Shown here piece after piece: positions 1-7,948 of a DNA stretch of 33,581 nt. Each line of letters starts with the position of its first letter. The stretch's first letter is position 1. Source of the stretch: DASSHA01 sp035693145 (GTDB lineage: Bacteria > Chloroflexota > Limnocylindria > Limnocylindrales > CSP1-4); NCBI GenBank assembly GCA_035693145.1, contig DASSHA010000179.1, positions 1 through 33,581 of the forward strand, in the 5' to 3' direction. The notes below the pieces were generated by a model. It saw only the letters and a program-made list of their open reading frames with translations, was not told the origin of the DNA and did not search any database. A program made the position numbers and the translations under genes.

Positions 1-661
1 CGACGAGCCGAAGGTCTCCCACGAGCCGCGCGAAGCCGACCTCGCGGCCCTCGCCGTCGGGGGCGCGCAGGATGGCCGACGGGTGGAGCGTCGCCAGGAC
101 GAGCGGAGCGAGCGGTGATTGCACCGGCGTCAGCGCCAGCTGCGACACGCGCACGCTGGGACCGAGCAACGCGCCGGCTGCCGTCGCGCCGAGGCAGACG
201 AGCGCCTCCGGTCGGACCAGGGCGAGCTCGGCCTCGAGCCACGGGTGACAGGCGGCGACCTCGACCTTGTTCGGCTTCTCGTGGAGCCGCCGCTTACCGC
301 TCGGCCGCCACTTGAAGTGCTTGACGACGTTCGTGATGAACACCTTCTCGCGGTCGACGCCGGCCTCACCGAGCGCGCGATCCAGGAGCTGCCCGGCCGG
401 TCCCACGAACGGCGCACCCTCGACGTCCTCGCGATCGCCCGGCTGCTCGCCGACGAGCATGAGCGGCGCCGGCCACGGCCCCTGCCCGAAGACGGTCTGC
501 GTCGCGTGCGCCCAGAGATCGCAGGCCCGGCAGCCGGCGGCGAGCTCGGCGATCGCGTCGAGCGGAGCGCCGCGGCTCACCTCCGCCAGGCCGAGCGCCG
601 GGCGCGCGGCCGGGTCCGTGGCATCGGGCGCAATCGCGTGCCCGGCCGACGTGGTGCTCAT
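1..661 (-). CDS. udgX: UdgX-type uracil-DNA glycosylase (partial, 3' end outside window)
   Basis: The protein would excise uracil from DNA and belongs to the UDG superfamily near family 4. It starts at ATG 661 and 220 residues are visible before the window edge. Motif 1 is GEQPGDRED (71-79), followed by GPAG (87-90) and the late HPSAILR motif (193-199). Cysteines 44, 47, 138 and 156 fit the family 4/UdgX iron-sulfur cluster. The insertion KRRLH (123-127) matches the KRRIH loop that defines UdgX; in Mycobacterium smegmatis UdgX the loop histidine bonds covalently to the abasic site after uracil release, and His127 is the equivalent here. The start overlaps the stop of the upstream GT9 gene by 4 bases (ATGA), so it is translated at the tail of the heptose operon, an unexpected place for a repair gene. 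Family is secure; covalent chemistry is inferred from the loop. Confidence 0.9.
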   Translation of the reverse strand, partial: MSTTSAGHAIAPDATDPAARPALGLAEVSRGAPLDAIAELAAGCRACDLWAHATQTVFGQGPWPAPLMLVGEQPGDREDVEGAPFVGPAGQLLDRALGEAGVDREKVFITNVVKHFKWRPSGKRRLHEKPNKVEVAACHPWLEAELALVRPEALVCLGATAAGALLGPSVRVSQLALTPVQSPLAPLVLATLHPSAILRAPDGEGREVGFARLVGDLRLV

Positions 662-1878
662 TGCGCCAGGCCAGCCACGGGCGCGAAGGACCCGACGGGC
701 GCCGGCACGCTCAGGCCGACCTCGATGGCGACATCCAGGACGGCGTCCGCGACAGCGCCGGGCGGCACGTCCAGCAGGCAGCGATGGTGGCCCTGCGGGC
801 AGACGCTGCGCCGGCAATCCCGGCATGGGACGTCGGCGAAGACGACGCGGTTAGGGACGTGCCACGGCGCGTGCTGGGCGTTCGTCTGGGCGTAGACGTC
901 CACGACGGGCGTGCCGACGGCGGCCGCGATGTGTGCCGGTCCGGTGTTGTTCGTCGCGACGATCGGAGCGAGCGCGACGAGGGCCGCGAGGTCGGCGACC
1001 GACCCGCCGTGGAGCGCGACGGCGCCCGTCGCGGCCGCGCACTCAGCCACGAACGAACGTTCGTTCGCGGCGCCGCTCCAGACGATCGGCCAGCCCGTCG
1101 TGTCGGTGACGATCCGGGCCGCCTCGACCCACCGCTCCGGCGGGTATCGACGCGACGAGGCGCTGGCGCCGGGATGGACGAGCAGCCACGGCTTGCGGAC
1201 GTCGAGGCCGGCGGCGGCGAGGTGCCCCCGGACGCGACGGTAGGCGTCCGCCGGGACGCGGAGCGAGAGGTGATCGTCCCGTGCGTCGAGCCCGACGGCG
1301 GCGACGAGATCGAGCTGCCGGCGCGTCTCGTGGCGGAGCGGGCGGTCCGCCTCGGGTTCGGCGACCCACTCGGTGAGGAGCCGGTAGGGGTTCTCGCGGC
1401 TGTGGCCGAGCCGGCGAGCGATGCCGGCGAGGTGACAGAGCAGCGCGGTGGGATGCGGCGACTGCGTGTGGACGGTGAAGATCGCCGCGGCGTCGAAGCG
1501 ACCGGCCGCGAGCCGCTCGATCATCGCGCGGTCGCTCGCCGGGTCCGGCGAGGATGGAGCCTTCATCCACGGCGGGTCGTACACGATCGTCTCGTCGATC
1601 TCCGGCAACAGCGCCGCGACCTCCGCGCCAGCCGAAGAGGTCAGCAGCGTCAGCTGACGCTCCGGCCGCACGGCCTTGAGTGCCCGCAGTGCAGGCGTCG
1701 TCATGAGCACGTCGCCCATCGCATCCAGCCGGACGGCGAGGACGCGCTCGAACTCGGCCCAGCCCTCCGGTGAGCCGCTCGCCAGCGACGGCAGCGGTTG
1801 TCGGGTCGCCGTCCCCCACAGCGGGAGCTCGCCCGCCTCGAGCACGGTCAGCCGTCCGCCGACGGGTCGGACCGTCAT
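658..1878 (-). CDS. Family 9 glycosyltransferase (heptosyltransferase-like)
   Basis: This 406-residue protein belongs to GT9, whose founding members transfer heptose from ADP-heptose to the LPS inner core. After about 45 variable residues, the N-terminal Rossmann domain begins with VLAVRLDAMGDVLMTTPALR (46-65), the GT9 signature with the conserved Gly-Asp. The C-terminal half carries a nucleotide-sugar site: VHPGAS, a downstream NNTGPAHIAAAVGTPVV segment, and a Cys-rich stretch (CRDCRRSVCPQ) also seen in some GT9 enzymes. ATG 1878 overlaps the HldE stop by 4 bases, and its own stop overlaps the udgX start. Position directly after HldE supports ADP-heptose as donor, but the acceptor is unknown because there is no sign of lipid A or core genes here. 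Family is confident; substrate is inferred from context. Confidence 0.88.
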   Translation of the reverse strand: MTVRPVGGRLTVLEAGELPLWGTATRQPLPSLASGSPEGWAEFERVLAVRLDAMGDVLMTTPALRALKAVRPERQLTLLTSSAGAEVAALLPEIDETIVYDPPWMKAPSSPDPASDRAMIERLAAGRFDAAAIFTVHTQSPHPTALLCHLAGIARRLGHSRENPYRLLTEWVAEPEADRPLRHETRRQLDLVAAVGLDARDDHLSLRVPADAYRRVRGHLAAAGLDVRKPWLLVHPGASASSRRYPPERWVEAARIVTDTTGWPIVWSGAANERSFVAECAAATGAVALHGGSVADLAALVALAPIVATNNTGPAHIAAAVGTPVVDVYAQTNAQHAPWHVPNRVVFADVPCRDCRRSVCPQGHHRCLLDVPPGAVADAVLDVAIEVGLSVPAPVGSFAPVAGLAQ

Positions 1879-3452
1879 CCCGTGTCGCCACGCCGGCCGG
1901 GGCCGACCGGAACCCAGCCACGCTGACCCGCCGGCCGGCCAGTTCCGTGCGTTCGGCCGGTTCGGTCGGTTCGTCCGGCGGATCGGACGCGCTCGATGAT
2001 TCCCGTCGTCGAGCGATCCTCGACGTACGGCAGGATCTGGATCGTTCCACCGAGCTCGGCGACGACCGGCGCCTCTGGCAGCGTCTCGAGCGAGTAGTCG
2101 CCACCCTTCACGAAGACGTGCGGGCGCACGACGCGCAGGAGCTCGACCGGGGTGTCCTCTCCGAACGGGACCACGAGGTCGACGCAGCTCAGCGCTTCGA
2201 GCACGCCGAGTCGATCGTCGAGCCCGTTGATCGGCCGGCTCGCGCCCTTGAGCCGCCGGACCGAATCGTCGTCGTTCACGCCGACGATGAGGACGTCGCC
2301 CAGGGCCTTCGCCCGGTTGAGATAGGTGATGTGGCCGCGGTGGAGGATGTCGAAGCAGCCGTTCGTGAACACGATGCGGCGCCCCTGGCTGCGCAGGAAT
2401 TCGAGACGCGCGGCGAGCGCGTCGCGCGCGGCGACCCCGTCGCCTCCCACCAACCGCTTGCCCACGGTCGAGATCGACGCCTCGAGCTCGCGTGCCGTGC
2501 AGGTCGACGTCCCGTCCTTGGCGACGACGACCGCGGCGGCGGACGACGCGAGCTCGGCCGCCTCCGGGACCGTTGCGCCGCTGGCGAGCGCGAGCGTGAG
2601 CGCGGCGACGAAGGTGTCACCCGCCCCGGCAGCACGGCTGTGGCTGTGCGGGCGGCAGTACGTCCGGTATGGCGGGTTGCCGCGCTCGAAGACGAACGAG
2701 CCGTCCGTGTCGATCGTGACGGCGACGATCCGCGCACCGGTCGACTCGAGCAGCCGCTCACCGCTCGTCCCGACCTGGTGGACGCGGGCGTCCGTCCCGC
2801 GCAGCTCACGGTCGCCGAGCAGCCGGACCGCCTCGGCGTAGTTGGGCTTCACGGCGGTGGCCCCGAGGCGCCGGTAGCGCGAGAGGTCGCGAGCGTCGAC
2901 GATCAACGGGAGCGGCCGCGCGGCCTGCAGCTCGGCGAGGACCGCGAGGAGGCGTTCGGTCACGACGCCGTAGTCGTAGTCCGACACGAGGACCGCGTCC
3001 GCCGACGCATGTGCCGCGCACAGCCGCGCGATGAGCTCGTCCTCGGCATCGGCCCCGATGCGCTCCTGGGTCCCCGAGTCGAATCGGACGAGCACCTGGT
3101 CGCCGGCCAGGATTCGCTGCTTGGCGAGCGTCGTTCGGTCGGCCCGGATGAGGACGGCCGCTGTCGACACGTCGTTCGCCGCCAGGGCGGCAAGAAGCCG
3201 GTCGCCCTCGGTGTCGTCCCCGCAGACCGACACGAGGAGCGGACGGCCGCCGAGCGAGGCGACGTTGACCGCGGCGTTCCCGGCGCCGCCGGGGGCGTCG
3301 ACGCGCTCCTGGAGGGTGACGATGGGGACCGGTGCCTCGCGCGACAGGCGATCCGCCATGCCCCGCAGATAGCTGTCGAGCATCGCCTCGCCCAGGACGA
3401 GGACGCGACGACCGGCGAACGCGTGGATGCGGTCGGCGAGCATCGACGTCAT
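1875..3452 (-). CDS. hldE: Bifunctional heptose-7-phosphate kinase / heptose-1-phosphate adenylyltransferase
   Basis: This 525-residue cytosolic enzyme phosphorylates D-glycero-D-manno-heptose 7-phosphate at C1 and, after GmhB action, adenylylates heptose 1-phosphate. Residues 1-320 are a PfkB/ribokinase domain: GGAGNAAVNVASLGG (55-69) binds sugar and GAGD (276-279) supplies the catalytic Asp279. Residues about 355-490 are a nucleotidyltransferase with VFTNGCFDILHRGH (361-374); HRGH is the HxGH motif, and STTGIIERV near 481 fits the second motif. The domain order matches enterobacterial HldE (about 477 residues). The extra length is a C-terminal tail from about residue 492, rich in Arg, Thr and Gly and encoded by a GGTTCGG-like low-complexity stretch, probably disordered. 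ATG 3452 overlaps the GmhB stop. The adenylyltransferase identity rather than GDP-specific HddC is based on domain type. Confidence 0.93.
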   Translation of the reverse strand: MTSMLADRIHAFAGRRVLVLGEAMLDSYLRGMADRLSREAPVPIVTLQERVDAPGGAGNAAVNVASLGGRPLLVSVCGDDTEGDRLLAALAANDVSTAAVLIRADRTTLAKQRILAGDQVLVRFDSGTQERIGADAEDELIARLCAAHASADAVLVSDYDYGVVTERLLAVLAELQAARPLPLIVDARDLSRYRRLGATAVKPNYAEAVRLLGDRELRGTDARVHQVGTSGERLLESTGARIVAVTIDTDGSFVFERGNPPYRTYCRPHSHSRAAGAGDTFVAALTLALASGATVPEAAELASSAAAVVVAKDGTSTCTARELEASISTVGKRLVGGDGVAARDALAARLEFLRSQGRRIVFTNGCFDILHRGHITYLNRAKALGDVLIVGVNDDDSVRRLKGASRPINGLDDRLGVLEALSCVDLVVPFGEDTPVELLRVVRPHVFVKGGDYSLETLPEAPVVAELGGTIQILPYVEDRSTTGIIERVRSAGRTDRTGRTHGTGRPAGQRGWVPVGPGRRGDTG

Positions 3453-4138
3453 CGCGCGGCGACCGCTTCAGGAGACTCGGCGGCCGGGGTCGCGAGGCCG
3501 GCGACGACGATCCGCGCGGCGCTCAACAGGTCCGGCACCGCATCCGTCGGACGGCGCGACGCCGGCAGCGACGCGGCCGTCCGCCATTCGGGTCCGACGA
3601 GGATCGCGCGGCACCCGGCGGCGCGTCCCGCGGCCACGTCCATCCACGTGTCGCCGATCATCCAGCTGCCCGGGAGATCCGCGCCGAGATCCTCGGCCGC
3701 GAGTGTCAGCATCGCGGCCGCCGGCTTGCGGCAGTCGCAGACGAGCGCCCAGGCGTTGATCCCCGTCGGCAGGTGCGGGCAGGCGTACAGCGCCGCGAGC
3801 TCCCCGCCGAGCCGCGCGACCTCGTCATGCAGGTGCCTCGCGAGTCGCCGGAGCTCGTCGATCGTGTAGTAGCCGCGCGCCACGCCAGACTGGTTCGAGC
3901 AGACGACGAGCGGCAGGCCCGCGTCGCCGAGCATGCGAACCGCCTCGCGCGCGCCCGGTGCGAACCGCACGCGGCGCGGATCGACGTTGTACGGCAGGTC
4001 CTCGATGAGCGTGCCGTCCTTGTCGAGGAAGACGAACGGGCGCGGGACCGAACCGGCCGCGAGCGGTGGCGCGAACCGGACGACGACCGGCCCAGCCACC
4101 TCGACGTCGACGGGGATCTCGAACCCGTGGGCGGTCAC
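3449..4138 (-). CDS. gmhB: D-glycero-D-manno-heptose-1,7-bisphosphate 7-phosphatase
   Basis: This HAD-IIIA phosphatase (229 residues) removes the C7 phosphate of heptose 1,7-bisphosphate, between the two HldE reactions. FLDKDGTL (38-45) holds nucleophile Asp39 and acid/base Asp41. SNQSG (81-85) is motif II, CRKP (136-139) supplies the motif III lysine, and IGDTWMD (161-167) carries the Mg-binding aspartates. Cys120, His122, Cys134 and Cys136 form the zinc site typical of GmhB. I place the start at GTG 4138 because it overlaps the SDR stop as GTGA, the pattern used across this operon. The frame stays open further upstream, but there it lies antiphase in the SDR gene. The roughly 33 residues before the first motif are longer than in E. 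coli GmhB. Confidence 0.9.
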   Translation of the reverse strand: MTAHGFEIPVDVEVAGPVVVRFAPPLAAGSVPRPFVFLDKDGTLIEDLPYNVDPRRVRFAPGAREAVRMLGDAGLPLVVCSNQSGVARGYYTIDELRRLARHLHDEVARLGGELAALYACPHLPTGINAWALVCDCRKPAAAMLTLAAEDLGADLPGSWMIGDTWMDVAAGRAAGCRAILVGPEWRTAASLPASRRPTDAVPDLLSAARIVVAGLATPAAESPEAVAAR

Positions 4139-4941
4139 GGCCACGACGTCTCGTGGAGCGGGAGGACCATGACCTCGGGGATCACCACCTCCGGCGGCTG
4201 GTCGAGGACGAACCGGATCGTCCGCGCCGCATGCGCCGGGTCCATGAGGTTCTCGAGCGGCACGTCGGGAAAGCGATCGAGGATGAACGGCGTTTGCATC
4301 CCGCCGCAGACGACCGCCGTGACCTTGACGCCGTAGCGGCGGGCCTCGGCGTGCAGCGCGTGGCTGAAACCGAGCAGGCCCCACTTGCTGGCGTGGTATG
4401 CGGTGGCTTCCGTCCACGCTCGCTTCGCTGCGGTCGAGGTGATGTTCACGACATGGCCGTGCCCGGAGTCGCGCAACGCCGGGAGCGCGGCCTGGGTCAT
4501 CGTCATCGGCCCGCGCAGGTTCACGTCGATCACGCGGCCCCATTCGTCCGCGCTCATCACGTCGAAGGCCTTGGTGACGTCGGTGCCCGCGTTGTTGATG
4601 AGGACGTCGAGGCGGCCGAACCGGTCGAGCGCGGCCGCAACCGCCGAGCTCGCACTGGCTCCGTCGCGGACGTCGAGCGGCACGGCGATCGCCTGCTCCG
4701 GATCGAGCGCGGCCGCGGTCTCGCGGGCGGCATCCAAACGGAGATCCGCGACGACCACCCGGAGGCCGGCGGCGGCGAGGACGTTCGCGGTCGCACGACC
4801 GAGGCCGCTGCCCGAGCCGGTGATCAGGACGACGCGATCGTCGACTCCGGGCCTGTCGGCGCGCTCGAGCGCGTCCGTCGCCCGCCGATCGTCCGCCGGG
4901 CGGGCGACCACCGCGTCCGTGACGGTCTGGAGCGCCGTCAT
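4135..4941 (-). CDS. Classical short-chain dehydrogenase/reductase
   Basis: This 268-residue NAD(P)-dependent oxidoreductase has the full classical SDR motif set: cofactor loop TGSGSGLG (41-48), ADL after beta-3 (66-68, the Asp suggesting NAD(H) preference), NNAG (116-119), Ser169, and the catalytic YHASK (182-186). About 35 N-terminal residues precede the fold. It is not HldD: HldD is an extended SDR with a different glycine motif and about 310 residues. Its position between the GT4-GmhA fusion and GmhB, with 4-base overlaps on both sides, suggests a role in modifying the heptose or another sugar of the same glycan, but the sequence does not reveal the substrate. Family is certain; pathway role is inference. 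Confidence 0.85.
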   Translation of the reverse strand: MTALQTVTDAVVARPADDRRATDALERADRPGVDDRVVLITGSGSGLGRATANVLAAAGLRVVVADLRLDAARETAAALDPEQAIAVPLDVRDGASASSAVAAALDRFGRLDVLINNAGTDVTKAFDVMSADEWGRVIDVNLRGPMTMTQAALPALRDSGHGHVVNITSTAAKRAWTEATAYHASKWGLLGFSHALHAEARRYGVKVTAVVCGGMQTPFILDRFPDVPLENLMDPAHAARTIRFVLDQPPEVVIPEVMVLPLHETSWP

Positions 4942-6920
4942 CGGGCGGCCTGGTCGGCAGACGCTGGAACGCGCCCGGCCGCGGCGGCGGTCGGTCGCCG
5001 GGGTGCCATGACGCGCGCGTCGGCGGGCATGGGGACCGGAACCGCGGCCGCCTGGCGCCCCGCGAGCGGGGAGCGAAACCAGCCGACGTCGGCGAGTCGC
5101 TGTTCGACGAGCTCGGCGAGCAGGTGGACGATCACGGCATGGACCTCCTGGATGCGCTGGGTGTCGAACGCGGGGACGACGAGGGGCAGGTCGGCCACGC
5201 TGCGCAGCTGGCCGCCGTCGCGACCGAGAAGGGCGACGGTCGAGAGGCCGATCTCGCGAGCGCGCTCGAAGGCGCGCACGAGGTTCGTCGAGCCTCCGCT
5301 CGTCGAGAGCCCGACGAGCACGTCGCCTCGCCGGCCGAACGCCTCGACCTGCCGGGCGAGGGCGTCCTCGTAGCCGACGTCGTTCGACCAGGCCGTGAGC
5401 GCGGCCGGGTCCGTGCCGAGCGCGATCGCCGCGAGACCTGGTCGCTCGCCGATCCGGAAGCGGCCGACGAACTCGGCGGCGAGGTGCTGCGCCTCGGCCA
5501 TGCTCCCGCCGTTGCCGGCGACGAGCACGCGCCCGTCGCGCGCGAACGCGGCCGTCATGAGGGCCGCGGCGTCGAGGATGGGCTGGCGCAGCCGCCGCTT
5601 CGTCGTGAGCAGCGTCGCCGCCGTCGTGTCGAACGCGCGATCGACCGAGGCGAGCTCGTCGGCGGCCTCGCGTCGGGCCAGGCGCCGCTCGGCGATCACG
5701 CCGTCGTACAGGTCCGTGACGGACGCCGCGACGCGCGTCCAGGTGAACAGGTCGTTCACGCGGCGGATCGCCTGCCTCGCGAAGACGGACAGGAGCTTCG
5801 GGTGCCGGTAGAGGTGAGCGATCCGCTCGGCCAGCGCGTCAGGATCGCGCGGCGGGACGAGGTAGCCCGTCTCGCCGTCACGGACGCTGAACTTGATCCC
5901 CCCGACGTTCGATCCCACGACCGGCGTCCCGCACGCCATCGCCTCGAGCGGCGTGATCCCGAATGGCTCGTACCACGGCGCCGACACGAACAGGTCGGCG
6001 GCGCTGTAGTACCTCGCCAGCTCCCGGCGATCCCGGCGGCCGACGAAGACGACCCGATCCTCGACGGCCTCCTCGCGGGCCACGTCACGGAGCCGGGCGA
6101 GCTCGGGGTCGGCGTCGAAGTCGGGCTCGCGCTCGGGCCCGCCCACGACCAGCAGCCGCACCCGCAGGTCGTGCGTCCGCCCGAGCCTGCCGATCGATTG
6201 GATCACGTTGTCGACGCCCTTGCGGGGGACGATGCGGCCGAGCTGCAGGACGATCCGCTCCCCGGGATCCAGGCCGAGCTCGAGCCGTGCGAGCGGTCGG
6301 CTCATCGGGGCGAACTCGCCGGGGTCGAAGCCGCACGGGACGATCTCGATCCTCGCCGGGTCGGCGTTGTAGAGGCGGATGAGGTCCTCCTCGTCCTGTG
6401 GGCACTCGGCGAGGATCCGGTCGGCCTCGGCGACGACGCGGTCCTCGATCTCGAGCCGGCCGTCGGGGAACCCGTCGTCTGGCCCCTGGTACTGCCGACG
6501 GACACGGCCCAGGGCGTGGAAGGTCACGACGAACGGGATGTCGAGGGCCTTGCGGATCTCGGCCGCGACGAGCGCGGACATGAAGAAGTTCGCGTGGACG
6601 ACGTCGTAGCGGCGGCCGCGTCGCGCCAGCTCGCGGAGCATCCAGGTCGTGAACGCGCCCATGTGCTCGAGCAGGTGCTCCTTCGGCAGAGCTCGCGGCG
6701 GCCCGGCGGGAACGTGGACGATGCGGACGCCGGGCAGCCACTCGACGACGTCGGGCAGGTCGGGGGCGTCGCGCCGGGTGAACACGTCGACCCGGTCACC
6801 GGCCGCGGCGAGCTGGCGAGCGAGCTGCGCGACGTAGACGTTCTGACCGCCCGCATCGACGCCGCCGAGCGTCGCGAGCGGAGACGCGTGCTCGCTGATC
6901 ATCGCGATCCGCCTGCTCAC
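4938..6920 (-). CDS. Fusion of GT4 glycosyltransferase and sedoheptulose-7-phosphate isomerase (GmhA)
   Basis: This 660-residue two-domain protein starts at GTG 6920, which overlaps the upstream stop as GTGA. Residues 1 to about 400 are a GT-B family 4 glycosyltransferase: GGVDAGGQNVYVAQLARQL near the N terminus resembles sucrose synthase/MshA-type enzymes, and EPFGITPLEAMACGTPVV is the nucleotide-sugar E-x7-E motif. After a helical linker, residues 442 to about 615 are a SIS domain of GmhA type: AGNGGSMAEAQHLAAE (468-483), SDV-like loop SNDVGYEDAL, STSGGSTN, and RIQEVHAVIVH. Glu483, Gln591 and His599 line up with the catalytic/zinc residues Glu65, Gln172 and His180 of E. coli GmhA. It would make heptose 7-phosphate from sedoheptulose 7-phosphate, the first step of the pathway. 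An Ala/Pro-rich tail of about 45 residues follows. The frame reads through both domains without a break. Confidence 0.9.
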   Translation of the reverse strand: MSRRIAMISEHASPLATLGGVDAGGQNVYVAQLARQLAAAGDRVDVFTRRDAPDLPDVVEWLPGVRIVHVPAGPPRALPKEHLLEHMGAFTTWMLRELARRGRRYDVVHANFFMSALVAAEIRKALDIPFVVTFHALGRVRRQYQGPDDGFPDGRLEIEDRVVAEADRILAECPQDEEDLIRLYNADPARIEIVPCGFDPGEFAPMSRPLARLELGLDPGERIVLQLGRIVPRKGVDNVIQSIGRLGRTHDLRVRLLVVGGPEREPDFDADPELARLRDVAREEAVEDRVVFVGRRDRRELARYYSAADLFVSAPWYEPFGITPLEAMACGTPVVGSNVGGIKFSVRDGETGYLVPPRDPDALAERIAHLYRHPKLLSVFARQAIRRVNDLFTWTRVAASVTDLYDGVIAERRLARREAADELASVDRAFDTTAATLLTTKRRLRQPILDAAALMTAAFARDGRVLVAGNGGSMAEAQHLAAEFVGRFRIGERPGLAAIALGTDPAALTAWSNDVGYEDALARQVEAFGRRGDVLVGLSTSGGSTNLVRAFERAREIGLSTVALLGRDGGQLRSVADLPLVVPAFDTQRIQEVHAVIVHLLAELVEQRLADVGWFRSPLAGRQAAAVPVPMPADARVMAPRRPTAAAAGRVPASADQAAR

Positions 6921-7948
6921 GAAACGGGCTCCCGAGTTGCGAGAACGCTTGTGGGAGACCCTCCGAGGTCGGAGGCGGAGCTCCGCCGACGCCATCCGCC
7001 CGAGGATGCAGCGTCGCGGAGGACCCGGTTCCAGTCGCGGCCGAAGCGCTCGATCGAGAACCGCTCACGGGCGACGGTTCGGCCGGCTCGTCCGATGGCC
7101 CGCGCCAGGGCGGGATCGGCAAGCAGGTCGCGCGTCCGCTCCACGAGGACGGCAGGATCGGTCGCCATGAAGCCGCTGATTCCGTCCTCGATGACGGTCG
7201 GCATCTCGGTCGTCGCGAGTGCCACGACGGGCAGGCCGATGAGCATCGCCTCGCAGACCGCCATGCCGAAGCTGGTGTAGCGGATCGGATGGAAGTAGAG
7301 CCGGTAGCGGGCCATCACGGCCGCGAGGTCCTCGTGGGGCACGGGTTCTAGCCCGCCGAGCGCGGGCGCGTTGAGACCGATGAGGTCGAGCGGCACGGCT
7401 TCGCGGGCCCGCTCGAACACGTCGCGTCCCAGTCGTCGGCCGCGTGTCGCGAGGTCGTTGACGACGACGATCCCGCGCTCCAGCTCGCCGCTGTACTCGA
7501 CGCCGGCGGGGATCTGGACGCCGTGCTCGATCACGCGGACCGGCGTCGAGCCGCTGTCCCACATGAGCGCGTTGAACGCCGTCACGTGGACGAGCAGCAC
7601 GTTCGGCTCGTCGGCGACGGCATGGCGCGTGTCCGTCGGGTGCTCGCGGGGAGGGTCGTGCTCGACGTAGACGTGCGGCAGCCGGAGCTGCTCATCCGAC
7701 AGGAGCTCGAACCGGTCGGTCGTCCAGTTGTCCCGGGTCTGGCACAGGACGACGTCGAGATCGAGGTCCCGGACGGCCTCTGCGGGAACCTCGACGATGG
7801 ACGGCGGCAGGTCCGTGCGATCGGGCGCTCCGCCGTATCGCGCGGGCTTGCCCCGCTTCACCGGGACATAGAGCGTGACACCCGCCCACGCGAGCGCCTC
7901 GAGGTACGCCCCGTGGATGTGCCAGGTCAGGACGCGAAGCGGTTCCAT
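6917..7948 (-). CDS. GT4-like glycosyltransferase
   Basis: A 343-residue GT-B glycosyltransferase. ATG 7948 has a GGAGG ribosome binding site 5 bases upstream and overlaps the preceding GT9 gene by 22 bases. The C-terminal domain shows SFGMAVCEAMLIGLPVVALA and TVIEDGISGF, the donor-binding pattern of GT4/GT1 enzymes. The N-terminal part (MEPLRVLTWHIHGAYLEAL) is a short Rossmann start; DTRHAVADEPN and HVTAFNALMW follow. This resembles glycosyltransferases found near other glycan clusters that act on cytoplasmic lipid-linked acceptors. The last ~35 residues, Ser/Arg-rich, run into the start of the fusion gene (GTGA overlap). Donor and acceptor cannot be read from the sequence. Confidence 0.82.
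   Translation of the reverse strand: MEPLRVLTWHIHGAYLEALAWAGVTLYVPVKRGKPARYGGAPDRTDLPPSIVEVPAEAVRDLDLDVVLCQTRDNWTTDRFELLSDEQLRLPHVYVEHDPPREHPTDTRHAVADEPNVLLVHVTAFNALMWDSGSTPVRVIEHGVQIPAGVEYSGELERGIVVVNDLATRGRRLGRDVFERAREAVPLDLIGLNAPALGGLEPVPHEDLAAVMARYRLYFHPIRYTSFGMAVCEAMLIGLPVVALATTEMPTVIEDGISGFMATDPAVLVERTRDLLADPALARAIGRAGRTVARERFSIERFGRDWNRVLRDAASSGGWRRRSSASDLGGSPTSVLATREPVS

Noticed and set aside
1770..3869. A 699-residue plus-strand frame opposite HldE.
   Set aside because: No domain or start context; HldE is full length on the minus strand.
4139..4543. An upstream extension of the gmhB frame to 364 residues.
   Set aside because: This part lies antiphase within the SDR gene, and the GTG at 4138 with a GTGA overlap fits the operon pattern.
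5124..7280. A 718-residue plus-strand frame opposite the GT4-GmhA fusion.
   Set aside because: Composition is Arg/Asp/Gly shadow text; the minus strand has convincing glycosyltransferase and SIS motifs.
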